Notes under the pieces: generated by a model | Told to the model about the DNA's origin: nothing | The model's database searches: none | What the model saw: the letters and a program-made list of their open reading frames with translations, nothing else | Program-made: the position numbers and the translations under genes | Shown: positions 1-8,722 of the stretch, one piece after another | Position numbering within the stretch: position 1 is the first letter of the stretch | Layout of the letters: every line of letters starts with the position of its first letter | Source: Zea mays | Taxonomy: Eukaryota > Streptophyta > Magnoliopsida > Poales > Poaceae | DNA: 64,000 bases | Assembly: GCF_902167145.1 (NCBI RefSeq) | Contig: NC_050097.1 | Location: 227,683,034 to 227,747,033 of the forward strand | Direction: 5' to 3'

Positions 1-1215
1 CAAATGGACGTGAAAAGTGCCTTCCTCAATGGACCAATCAAGCAAGAGGTCTATGTTGAGCAACCTCCTAGCTTTGAAGATAGTGAGTATCCTAACCATG
101 TTTACAAACTCTCTAAGGCGCTTTATGGGCTCAAGCAAGCCCCAAGAGCATGGTATGAATGCCTTAGAGATGTCCTTATCACTAATGGTTTCAAAGTCGG
201 AAAAGTCGATCCTACTTTATTTACTAAAACTCTTGACAACGATTTGTTTGTATGCCAAATTTATGTTGATGATATTATATTTGGGTCTACTAACAAATCT
301 ACATGTGAAGAATTTAGTAGGATCATGACACAAAAATTCGAGATGTCTATGATGGGGGAGTTGAAGTACTTCTTAGGATTTCAAGTGAAGCAACTCCAAG
401 ACGGCACCTTCATTAGCCAAACAAAGTATATTCAAGACATTCTAAACAAGTTTGGGATGAAGGATGCCAAGCCCATCAAGACACCCATGGGAACCAATGG
501 GCATCTCGACCTCGACACAGGAGATAAATCTGTCGATCAAAAGGTATATCGGTCGATGATAGGATCTTTACTCTATTTATGTGCATCTCGACCGGATATT
601 ATGCTTTCCGTATGCATGTGTGCAAGATTCCAAGCCGACCCTAAGGAAGCTCACCTTACGGCCGTAAAACGAATCTTGAGATATTTAGTTCATACTCCTA
701 AATTTGGGCTTTGGTATCCTAGGGGATCCACTTTTGATTTAATTGGTTATTCGGATGCCGATTGGGCGGAGTGTAAGATTAATAGAAAGAGCACGTCGGG
801 GACTTGCCAGTTCTTGGGAAGATCCTTGGTGTCTTGGGCTTCAAAGAAGCAAAATTTCGTAGCTCTTTCTACCGCCGAAGCCGAGTACATTGCCGCAGGC
901 CATTGTTGCGCGCAACTACTTTGGATAAGGCAAACCCTTCGGGACTATGGTTACAAATTATCCAAAGTTCCTCTTCTATGTGATAATGAGAGTGCAATCC
1001 GCATGGCGGATAATCCCGTTGAGCATAGCCGCACTAAACACATAGCCATTCGGTATCATTTTCTAAGGGATCACCAACAAAAGGGAGATATCAAGATTGC
1101 ATATATTAACACTAAAGATCAATTAGCCAATATCTTTACCAAGCCACTAGATGAACAAACTTTTAACAAACTTAGGCATGAGCTAAATATTCTTGATTCT
1201 AGGAATTTCTTTTGA
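1..1215 (+). CDS. Sirevirus pol, C-terminal part: reverse transcriptase (partial) and RNase H
   Basis: The frame is open from the first base of the window to a TGA at 1213-1215, so the left edge is truncation by the window and the Met at position 4 is internal. The RT palm is visible: the [10 protein letters not shown] aspartate motif at the start and the catalytic YVDD near residue 89. Copia RNase H follows, with YSDADWA (about residue 253), AEAEY and CDNESA carrying the acidic residues. The protein ends with the usual TKPLDEQ segment. It is about 95% identical by eye to the pol of the complete Sirevirus at 33403-36648. One visible change is Glu for Gly in the DADWAG motif. It acts on element RNA in cytoplasmic particles to make cDNA. 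No internal stop is seen. Confidence 0.95.
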   Translation, partial: QMDVKSAFLNGPIKQEVYVEQPPSFEDSEYPNHVYKLSKALYGLKQAPRAWYECLRDVLITNGFKVGKVDPTLFTKTLDNDLFVCQIYVDDIIFGSTNKSTCEEFSRIMTQKFEMSMMGELKYFLGFQVKQLQDGTFISQTKYIQDILNKFGMKDAKPIKTPMGTNGHLDLDTGDKSVDQKVYRSMIGSLLYLCASRPDIMLSVCMCARFQADPKEAHLTAVKRILRYLVHTPKFGLWYPRGSTFDLIGYSDADWAECKINRKSTSGTCQFLGRSLVSWASKKQNFVALSTAEAEYIAAGHCCAQLLWIRQTLRDYGYKLSKVPLLCDNESAIRMADNPVEHSRTKHIAIRYHFLRDHQQKGDIKIAYINTKDQLANIFTKPLDEQTFNKLRHELNILDSRNFF

Positions 1216-2031
1216 TGTCTTGCACACATAGCTCATTAATATACCTTTGATCATGTCTCTTTTATATGCTATGACTAATGTGTTTTCAAGTGAATTTCAA
1301 ACCAATTCATAAGTATATTGAAAGGGAATTGGAGTCTTCGGCGAAGACAAAGGCTTCCACTCCACTCCATCAACTCATCCTTCGTCGTCGCTCCGAGTAT
1401 CTCTCCAACTTTGGTATAATCTTCACTCATGTTTTCTTTGCCAAAGGGGACAAAGTAGTTTCCAAGGGCTCTAATGATTCCGTTTTTGGCGATTTATGCC
1501 AAAGGGGGAGAGAGCATGAGCCCAAAGCAAAAGGTCCGCACCACCACCAATTTCAAAAAAATTTAGTCTTTCAATTTGATTTTAAAGAAGTATTTTCAAA
1601 TTGGTATCTTATTTGTGATATAATTTCAAATTGGTATACCCTCTTCAAAATTAACATCAAAACCCTCTTGAACACTAAGAGGAGGATTTTATCAAGGGGG
1701 AGTTTTGTTTAAGTCAAAGGAAAAGCATTTGAAACAGGGGGGAAAATTTCAAATCGTGAAAATGCTTCTCAAAATCTTATTCATTTACCTTTGACTATTT
1801 TCAAAAGAACTTTGAAAAGAATTTACAAAAGAATTTGCAAAAACAAAACATGTGGTGCAAGCGTGGTCCAAAATGATAAAAATAAAGAAACAATCCATGC
1901 GTATCTTACGAGTATTATTATTGGCTCAATTCTAAGTAACCTTTGCACTTACATTATGCAAACTAGTTCAATTATGCACTTTTATATTTGCTTTGGTTTG
2001 TGTTGGCATCAATCACCAAAAAGGGGGAGAT
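1216..2031 (+). other. Sirevirus 3' non-coding region with multiple purine tracts; PPT at 2018-2031
   Basis: No convincing ORF is present and no envelope-like gene is seen. The stretch repeatedly carries G-rich purine runs of the type AAAGGGGGAGA (around 1500, 1693, 1737 and 2018). The last one abuts the 3' LTR and is the expected plus-strand primer. Repeated polypurine tracts upstream of the 3' LTR are a published hallmark of Sireviruses. The equivalent region of the second copy is 36649-37485. Confidence 0.8.
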
Positions 2032-3306
2032 TGAAAGGGAATTAGGCTTACACCTTTTTCCTAATTGATTTTGGTGGTTGAATTGCCCAACACAAATAAT
2101 TGGACTAACTAGTTTGCTCTAGTCTATAAGTTTTACAGGTGTCAAAGGTTCACAATAAGCCAATAAAAAGGCCAAGAAAAGGGTTCAAACAAGAGAGCAA
2201 AAGACAACCCGAAAGGCACCCTAGTCTGGCGCACCGGACTGTCCGGTGTGCCACCGGACAGTGTCCGGTGCACCAGGGAACTCGACGCCCAACTCTTCAC
2301 CTTCGGGAATTTTCAGAGGAGCTCCGCTATAATTCACCGAACTGTCTGGTGCACCACCGGACAGTGTCCGGTGCCCAAAGGAAGAGCAACTCTGAACTCG
2401 CCACCTTCGGGAATCCGCTCCGCTATAATTCACCGGACTGTCCGGTGTGACAGCGGAGCAACGGCTACTTCGCGCGCAACGGTCGACTGCAACGCATTAA
2501 ATGCGCGCCTGTGCACGCAGAGGAGCAGAGCACGCGCGGGTGGCACACCGGACAGCCTACAGGGCTTGTCCGGTGCACCACCGGACAGCCAGGCGGACCC
2601 ACAAGTCAGAGCTCCAACGGTCGGAACCCAACGGGCAGGTGACGTGGCTAGCACACCGGACAGTGTCCGGTGGCGCACCGGAATGTCCGGTGCGCCCGTC
2701 GACAGCAGCCTTCCAACGGCCACTTTATGGTGGTTGGGGCTATAAATACCCCAACCACCCCACATTCATTGGCATCCAAGTTTTCCACCTTCCAACTACT
2801 TACAAGAGCTAGCATTCAATACAAGACACACCAAAGAGATCAAATCCTCTCCCAACTCCACACAAAGCTTTAGTGATTAGTGAGAGAGATTTGTTGTGTT
2901 CATTTGAGCTCTTGCGCTTGGATTGCTTCTTTTTCTCGTTCTTTCTTACGATCATCTCAATTGTAATCAAGGCAAGAGACACCAATTGTGTGGTGGTCCT
3001 TGCGGGAAGTTTGGTTCCCAATTGATTGAGAAAAGAAGCTCACTCGGTCTAAGTGACCGTTTGAGAGAGGGAAAGGGTTGAAAGAGACCCGGTCTTTGTG
3101 ACCACCTCAACGGGGAGTAGGTTTGCAAGAACCGAACCTCGGTAAAACAAATCATCGTGTCTCGCTCTTTATTCGCTCACGATTTGCTTTGCGCCCTCTC
3201 TCTCGGAATCGTTTATATTTCTAACGCTAACTCGGCTTGTAGTTGTGATTAAGTTTATAAATATCATATTCGCCCTATTCACCTCCCCCCCTCTAGGCGA
3301 CTTTCA
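2032..3306 (+). repeat. 3' LTR of the partial Sirevirus
   Basis: This LTR is 1275 bp, starting TGAAAG and ending CTTTCA as a terminal inverted hexamer. It is strongly similar to the LTRs at 29351-30650 and 37486-38805. It carries several copies of the near-palindrome CACCGGACTGTCCGGTG (2225-2720) and a TATA box at 2741-2748 flanked by GGTTGGGG and CCCCAACC. ORFs of 60-165 codons in this LTR arise from the palindromic repeats and are not genes. Confidence 0.93.
2731..2759 (+). promoter_or_regulatory. LTR core promoter: TATA box inside an inverted repeat
   Basis: TATAAATA lies at 2741-2748 between the arms GTGGTTGGGG and CCCCAACCAC. It is the likely start of U3-driven transcription. The same arrangement occurs in both LTRs of the complete Sirevirus (around 30080 and 38234). 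Confidence 0.75.
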
Positions 3307-3316
3307 GTTGCATTCC
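3307..3316 (+). rRNA. 5S rRNA gene, 3' stub interrupted by the Sirevirus
   Basis: GTTGCATTCC is identical to the last bases of the neighbouring 5S genes and is followed by the usual T-run. The rest of this gene must lie to the left of the retroelement, outside the window. Confidence 0.8.
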
Positions 3317-3460
3317 TTTTTTTGGTTTTATTTTTGTTTGTTTTTCAAAAAGAGGGGGTGTTTTGGGCATTTTCGGGTACTTTGGGCGGAGGAAGGATGT
3401 TCAGTGTCGTGGGCGAGCCGAGCATGAAGGTGTGGGCATAAGAGGGGCGTAGCATATGAC

Positions 3461-3580
3461 GGATGCGATCATACCAGCACTAAAGCACCGGATCCCATCA
3501 GAACTCCAAAGTTAAGCGTGCTTGGGCGAGAGTGGTACTAGAATGGGTGACCTCCTGGTAATTTCTCGTGTTGCATTCTT
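3461..3580 (+). rRNA. 5S rRNA gene copy 1 (diverged)
   Basis: Begins GGATGCGATC and runs 120 bp to the TTGCATTC end, with the box A, intermediate and box C internal promoter regions present. It has several changes from the plant 5S consensus, including changes in the 3' stem (TAATTTCTC in place of GAAGTCCTC). It may not be functional. Confidence 0.9.
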
Positions 3581-3723
3581 TTTTTGGTTTTATTGTTTGT
3601 TTTTCAAAAAAGGGGGCGTTTTGGGCATTTTCGGGTACTTATTGCGGAGGAAGGATGTTCAGTGTCGTGGGCGAGCCGAGCACGGAGGTGTGGCATAAAA
3701 GGAAAGAGGACGCAAGATACGAC

Positions 3724-3843
3724 GGATGCGATCATACTAGCACTAAAGCACCAGATCCCATTAGAACTCCAAAGTTAAGCGTGCTTGGGCGAGAGTAGTA
3801 CTAGGATGGGTGACCTCCTGGGATGTCCTTGTGTCGCATTCTT
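3724..3843 (+). rRNA. 5S rRNA gene copy 2 (diverged)
   Basis: Full-length copy beginning GGATGCGATC. Differences from the array consensus are mostly C-to-T or G-to-A transitions (for example CATACTAG and CACCAGATC) plus changes in the 3' stem (GGATGTCC, GTCGCATT). Confidence 0.9.
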
Positions 3844-3988
3844 TTTTTGTCTTTTTTTGTTTGTTTTTCAAAAAAGAGGCGTTTTGGGCATTTTTCGGGT
3901 ACTTTGTGCGGAGGAAGGATGTTCAGTGCCGTGGGCGAGCCGAGCACGGAGGTTTGGGCATAAGAGGAAGAAGGACGCAGGATATGAC

Positions 3989-4108
3989 AGATGCGATCAT
4001 ACCAGCACTAAAGCACTGGATCCCATCAGAACTCTGAAGTTAAGCGTGCTTGGGCGAGAGTAGTACTAGGTTGAGTGACCTCCTGGGAAGTCCTCGTGTT
4101 GCTTTCGG
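3989..4108 (+). rRNA. 5S rRNA gene copy 3 (diverged)
   Basis: Full-length copy whose first base is A instead of G (AGATGCGATC). Other visible changes are CACTGGATC, CTCTGAAG, and GGTTGAGTG in place of GGATGGGTG in the box C region. Confidence 0.9.
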
Positions 4109-4254
4109 TTTTTTGTTTTTTTTTGTTTGTTTTTCAAAAAAGGGGCATTTTGGGCATTTTTTGGGTACTTTGTGCGGAGGAATGATGCTCAGTGCCGTGG
4201 GCGAGCCGAGCACGAAGGTGTGGGCATAAGAGGAAGGAGGACGCAGGATATGAC

Positions 4255-4374
4255 GGATGCAATCATACCAGCACTAAAGCACCGAATCCAATCAGAACCC
4301 CGAATTTAAGCGTGCTTGGGCGAGAGTAGTACTAAGATGGGTGACCTCCTGGGAAGTCCTCATGTTGCATTCCT
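4255..4374 (+). rRNA. 5S rRNA gene copy 4 (diverged)
   Basis: Full-length copy with about seven differences, including GATGCAATC near the 5' end, CGAATCCAATC, and CCGAATTTAAG in the box A region, where a conserved G is T. Confidence 0.9.
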
Positions 4375-4519
4375 TTTTTTGGTTTTTTTGTTTGTTTTTC
4401 AAAAAAGGGGGCGTTTTGGGCATTTTCGGGTACTTTGTGCGGAGAAAGGATGTTCAGTGCCGTGGGCGAGCCGAGCACGGAGGTGTGGGCATAAGAGAAA
4501 GGAGGACGTTGGATATGAC

Positions 4520-4639
4520 GGATGTGATCATACCAGCACTAAAGCACCAGATCCCATCAGAACTCCGAAGTTAAGCGTGCTTGGGCGATAGTAGTACTAT
4601 GATGGATGACCTCCTGATAAGTCCTCGTGTTGGATTCCT
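4520..4639 (+). rRNA. 5S rRNA gene copy 5 (diverged)
   Basis: Full-length copy. Visible changes are GGATGTGATC, GCGATAGTAG, TATGATGGATG and GTTGGATTCC. Some fall in internal control regions, so activity is doubtful. Confidence 0.9.
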
Positions 4640-4786
4640 TTTTTGGTTTTTTTGTTTGTTTTTCAAAAAAAAAGAGGCGTGTTGGGCATTTTTCGGGTAC
4701 TTTGTGTGGAGGAAGGATGTTTAGTGTCGTGGGCGAACCGAGCACGGAGGTGTGGGCATAAGAGGAAGGAGGACGCAGGATATGAT

Positions 4787-4906
4787 GGATGCGATCATAC
4801 CAGCACTAAAGCACTGGATCCCATCAGAACTCCGAAGTTAAGCGTGCTTGGGTGAGAGTAGTACTAGGATGGGTGACCTCATGGGAAGTCCTCGTGTTGC
4901 ATTCCT
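4787..4906 (+). rRNA. 5S rRNA gene copy 6 (least diverged)
   Basis: Full-length copy with only about three differences from the plant consensus (CACTGGATC, GGGTGAGAG, CTCATGGGAAG). It is the best candidate for an active gene here, although its -1 base is T where most units have C. Confidence 0.92.
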
Positions 4907-5054
4907 TTTTTTGGTTTTTTTGTTTGTTTTTCAAAAAAAAGGTGGCGTTTTGGGCATTTTTCGGGTACTTTGTGCGGAGGAAGGATGTTCAGTGTCGTGG
5001 GCGAGCCGAGCATGGAGGTGTGGGCATAAGAGGAAGGAGGACGCATGATATGAC

Positions 5055-5174
5055 CGAAGCGATCATACCAACACTAAAGCACCAGATCCCATGAGAACTC
5101 TGAAGTTAAGCGTGCTTGGGCGAAAGTAGTACTAGGATGGGTGACCTCCTGGGAAGTCCTTGTGTTGCATTCCT
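5055..5174 (+). rRNA. 5S rRNA gene copy 7 (diverged)
   Basis: Full-length copy with an altered 5' end (CGAAGCGATC) and changes at CCAACACT, CATGAGAAC and GCGAAAGTAG. Its downstream spacer carries the roughly 45-bp deletion. Confidence 0.9.
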
Positions 5175-5278
5175 TTTTTGGTTTTTTGTTTGTTTTTCAA
5201 AAAAAAGGGCGTTTAGTGCCGTGGATGAGTCAAGCACGGAGGTGCGGGCATAAGAGGAAGGAGGAAGCAGGATATGAT

Positions 5279-5398
5279 GGATGGTATCATACCAGCACTA
5301 AAGCACCGGATCCCATTAGAACTCCGAAGTTAAGCATGCTTGGATGAGAGTAGTGCTAAGATGGGTGATCTTCTGGGAAGTCCTCATGTTGCATTCCT
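5279..5398 (+). rRNA. 5S rRNA gene copy 8 (diverged)
   Basis: Full-length copy and one of the most degenerate: GGATGGTATC, TAAGCATGCTTGGATGAG, TAGTGCTAAG and GTGATCTTCTGG. Almost all differences are transitions. Confidence 0.9.
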
Positions 5399-5534
5399 TT
5401 TTTGTTCTTTTTGTTTTTTAAAAGGGTGTTTTGGGCATTTTCAGGTACTTTGTGCGGAGTAAGGATGTTTTGTGCTGTAGGCGAACCGAGCACGGAGGTG
5501 CAGGCATAAGAGGAAGGAGGACGCAGGATATAAC

Positions 5535-5580
5535 GGATGCGATCATACCAACACTAAAGCACCAGATCCCATCAGAACTC
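5535..5580 (+). rRNA. 5S rRNA gene copy 9, truncated after 46 bp
   Basis: Starts GGATGCGATC and follows the consensus to ATCAGAACTC, where 5S sequence stops and Tat-retroelement sequence begins. The box A onward is missing, so it cannot be a functional pol III gene. Confidence 0.92.
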
Positions 5581-5598
5581 AGCGTCGCCAGATGGGCC

Positions 5599-6862
5599 CG
5601 CTGAGGCCGATTTGGACCAAAGCACAACCTCGGGGATGAAGCCTAGCCGGACCTCCATCCCCTCATCATCATCGTCGTCGTCCTCCTCCTCCTCCGTGCT
5701 AGTAGAGGCATCCAGCGGTAGCCCCTCCTTTGCCTACGTCCTGCGACGCTTTTCCAATGCATCGTGGGGTAGCATTTTCTTGCGAGCCCGCTTCTTGTCT
5801 ACATCTTTCTTCTTCTCCTCGGCCGCCAACAGACGTGCCTCCCTGTCGGCCGCGTCTTCCAGAACCGGGGGTCGGGCGGTTCAATAGCCTCGCAACCCCT
5901 GCGAAAGGGATGAGAGGGTAAGACAGCAAGGAGAGGACCAGGAACAGAGGAATAAACTGAAAACTCATCAGGGACACGTAGCCTTGATCGGGGCGCATCG
6001 AGACGACGATGGTGTAGTCCGCCTTCCTCACCGCCCCCATTCACCCGCTGGAGGAGCTCGTCGGTGGAAAGGGTAGACGAGGCCATCCGAGAACTCTCCA
6101 CATAAGCCTCGGGCATCATCTCGTCCAGGCAGAGCCGGTGCTTAGTCAGTGGTAGCACCCTCCTCCAATGGAAGGCGGCGGTGACTCCGACCACGGTAAG
6201 TCCGCGATCCCGAAGCCTCCGCAGGGCATCCAGCAACGACTGCAGCTGGGCCTAGAGCTCCGGCGGAGCGCCCCACCTCAATGTTCTGCCGCCGCAAAGA
6301 CGACGCGCTGCGTGTACGGCGGCAGCCGCCCATTGCAGAGGTAGAACCACTGACCCTGCCACCCTTTGTTCGACGAGGTGAGGGTAGCAGGGATGTACAG
6401 CTGCACCCAATCCGAGCGCAGCAGAAGCGTGCAGTCGCTGACCCGCACCATGTGGCGCACCTTCCTCACGTCGATGGAGAGGGAGAACGGCTCTGCTCGG
6501 AATAGATGAAGCCATAAGTCCCATTGGGGCTCGATCCCCAGGAACCCCTCGCAGACGGCGACAAAGATGGCCGCCTGAGCGATGGAGTTGGGGTTGAAGT
6601 TGTGAAGCTCCACCACGTAGTAGTGCGGAAGCGCTCGCATGAAGCGGCTTGCTGGCACTCCGAACCCCCTCTCATGAAAGGGGATGGAGCTCACCACATA
6701 GCCCGCGGGCGGAGCCGACTCATGCTCGTTGCCTGGCATAATCCACTTCGGCTGTGGCTCGTGGAGACGGGGGCAGAGCAGCCCGACGTCCACCAACGCA
6801 TGTAGGTCGTCATCGGTGACGAAGGAGATCGGCCATGTGTCACGGGGAAGGAGGACACTCAC
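5599..6862 (-). pseudogene. Antisense ORF of a Tat element ('putative gypsy type transposon' domain, PF04195-like), broken
   Basis: The best-preserved part is 6862 to 6278, whose product contains the family's PPAGYVVSSIPFHERGFGVP-type segment, then HYYVVELHNFNPNSIAQAA, ICEGFLGI-like and LYIPATLTSSNKGWQ-like stretches. I recognise this as the domain called putative gypsy-type transposon / Transposase_28 in plant proteins. Its biochemical function is unknown. Frames change near 6280 and again between 6050 and 5990, so the downstream parts (LDALRRLRDRGLTVVGV..., then MRPDQGYVSL...) are in other frames. A charged tail rich in Arg, Lys and Ser follows toward 5599. The ORF lies antisense to the element and upstream of its 3' LTR, as reported for Tat elements such as Grande. 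Confidence 0.75.
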
Positions 6863-7331
6863 TTTCTAGGCCATCGGGGCTAGGGAAGAAAACGAAAGGA
6901 GAGCGCGAAAACTTTTTGCGACTAAGGAAGAGGGCGACTAGGGCAAGAAGGCGAAAGCAGAAGGTAAAGAACCGAACAACCCATCTCAAGCGAATTTATA
7001 AGGGCGAACGGAGTCACCAAGGCTTAGGCTGGGCCACCCCGATACGAAAACGAGAGTGGGCTAGGTTGCTTCGAATTCCACACGCACGCGCGCCGCAACG
7101 GTCGGCCTGCGGGCCAAAGCGTCCCGTCACATTAAATGCCCTCTCTTCCTGACGTCAGCCAGCCGGCGTCGCTTCACGTAAAACCTCAAAAAAGGTGTGT
7201 CTCTCTCTCCCGCTCTTTCCCACTGCTCTTTTTACACTACTTCGCAGATAGCAGAAAAGAGCGCCTCCACCTCGGACTTCCTTTCCCAATAAAGAAGAGG
7301 AGAGACACCACCTACTACTCAGGGGTTCGAA
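6863..7331. other. Non-coding internal region of the Tat element
   Basis: GC-rich sequence upstream of the antisense ORF (on the minus strand it would be its leader). No supported gene. It ends in the host copy GGTTCGAA (7324-7331), which is the left target duplication of the hAT insertion. Confidence 0.6.
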
Positions 7332-7862
7332 TAGGGCTGGGCATTCGGTTTTTTCTAAACTTCGGTTCGTTTTTTGGTTTTAAAAAACTTCGGTTTTCTA
7401 GACATTAGAAACCGATTGGTTTTTTTGAAAATGAAAAACCGAGAAGTTCAGTTTCGGTTTTTTACTTCGGTTTTTCGGTAAAAACCGAATACCAAACTTA
7501 TACACAAGACAACACATACAAAAAGTTTATATGATAGATTACACATAATTTTAAAAAGTCAAAATTATATACGTACAAATATTTAGAGATACATCATACA
7601 TCACATATAAATAAGTGAATAACAATTTAATTGTTTCACATATTTAGTTCACATAATCGAATAGCCAAATTTTAGAATTGATAAAGTTAGGTAATTCGAT
7701 TTTTTGGTATTTCGGTTCGGTATACGGTGAAAACCGATTACGATATCGAAAACCGAACTTTTGAGATACAAAAACAGAAATCGAACCGTACTACCGAAAA
7801 ACCGAAATTTCGGTTCGGTTCGGTTTGGTTTTCAGTTTCTGGTAAAAATGTGCTCACCCCTA
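7332..7862. mobile_element. Non-autonomous hAT-like element, 531 bp, TSD GGTTCGAA
   Basis: Imperfect terminal inverted repeats begin TAGGGCTGGGCA on the left and, on the reverse strand, TAGGGGTGAGCA on the right. They are flanked by a perfect 8-bp duplication GGTTCGAA (7324-7331 and 7863-7870). An 8-bp duplication and TAGGG ends fit hAT elements. The interior is AT-rich and the subterminal regions are filled with TTCGGTTTTT / AAAACCGAA motifs in both orientations. There is no transposase ORF. Confidence 0.85.
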
Positions 7863-8722
7863 GGTTCGAAGGTCGAGCCCTCGACAAGGCTCGGGGACCG
7901 CCCTAGAACACATAGGCTCCACACCCGTTATTGATCTGGGGTTCGAAGGTTGGCCCCTCGGAAGGGTATCGCAACCGCCCCAGAGCAAAGAGTCAGGAAT
8001 GACTATGGGTATGTCCGTACATGGCCAAGGCTCGGGATACAATCCCGAGATACCCTAAGACATATCTGAGACCCCCGAGAACGATTCGTGACGGTAACCC
8101 ATCGGAGGGAGGCAATCGAGCTCTCAGACCCCATCAAACGAGATCGAGACCAGGCGAATCATCCGCAGGTACTTTTGGGGCGCGTCTCCGGACCACTAGC
8201 CGACTCCAATCAAATGGAGCTCGGGCCTTTGCTCGGATTACCCGTTAAACAGCTCACTAGAGATGTAATGCTCGTTGCCCATCGAGTGTAGCATGGCTCG
8301 ATCCCCCTCTTCCTCCTTACGGAGAGGCGACGAAGAGGCATATAACCGAAAAAGTCAAGGCGCCCATCAATCATCCTCTCGCCCCGCGCGAAGGCTCGGT
8401 GGCTACCCTTGCAACCCATGCTGCAGAAAATTTCTTGAAAACACCAACAAACTGATATAGAACCCTTGGGGGCTCCCTTCGTGCACAGGCTACGGCCACG
8501 CGACAAACGAAGTCCACCACGCCTGCAGAGGTAAGAAACTAAGACTCCGAACGAGTCAACCACTCCTTCAGGGCCTCGGGGGCTACACCTGATGGGTGCG
8601 CTCACGCGCACCTATCGGAAACAAAGAAATCTTCCGCTCCTTAGGGCAAGATAGCATACCAAGAACAGAAGAACCTCCAAACAAGTGTTAAAAAACACTT
8701 ATTCTGAAGGCTCGGGGGCTAC
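7863..8722 (+). other. 3' non-coding region of the Tat element up to its PPT
   Basis: No ORF is supported. It contains GGTTCGAAGG-type repeats (7863 and 7931) and a segment parallel to 47400-48114 of the Huck-like element. The purine-rich GGCTCGGGGGCTAC at 8709-8722 abuts the LTR and probably serves as polypurine tract. Confidence 0.7.

Larger units (their letters stand above)
1..3306 (+). mobile_element. Sirevirus (Ty1/copia, Opie/Ji-like), 3' part, inserted in 5S rDNA
   Basis: This is the 3' third of a copia-superfamily LTR retrotransposon; the 5' part lies outside the window. It contains the end of pol, a non-coding stretch with G-rich purine tracts, and a full 3' LTR. Its pol and LTR match the complete element at 29351-38805 closely, which identifies the family. 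The LTR ends CTTTCA at 3306 and the next bases (GTTGCATTCC) are the 3' end of a 5S rRNA gene. The target was therefore the tail of a 5S gene, and the 5-bp target duplication would be GTTGC. The left flank is not visible, so the duplication is unconfirmed. Confidence 0.93.
3307..5580 (+). repeat. 5S rDNA tandem array fragment
   Basis: Head-to-tail units of mostly 263-268 bp each hold one 120-bp 5S gene followed by a T-rich terminator and a spacer with a conserved AAAAAGGGGGCGTTTTGGGC-type segment. Gene starts are at 3461, 3724, 3989, 4255, 4520, 4787, 5055, 5279 and 5535. The unit starting at 5055 is only 224 bp because its spacer lost about 45 bp (near 5213). The left edge is a 5S 3' stub cut by a Sirevirus, and the right edge is a breakpoint inside the ninth gene. 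In maize the main 5S locus is on chromosome 2L (established knowledge); whether this fragment is at that locus cannot be told from the sequence. Confidence 0.95.

Noticed and set aside
1278..1712. 144-codon ORF after Sirevirus pol as a possible envelope-like gene
   Set aside because: It covers the purine-tract region, has no signal peptide or membrane pattern and is not conserved in the second copy.
2139..2812. Overlapping ORFs in the Sirevirus LTRs (also 29475-30152 and 37610-38464)
   Set aside because: They come from CACCGGACTGTCCGGTG palindromes, which read through on both strands. They are LTR sequence.
3245..5347. Series of similar 60-90-codon ORFs across 3.2-5.4 kb
   Set aside because: They are repeated translations of the 5S unit and its spacer, not proteins.
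3307..5580. Regularly spaced repeats resembling a CRISPR array
   Set aside because: Units are about 265 bp with 120-bp 5S genes; spacers are homologous to each other and the genome is plant.
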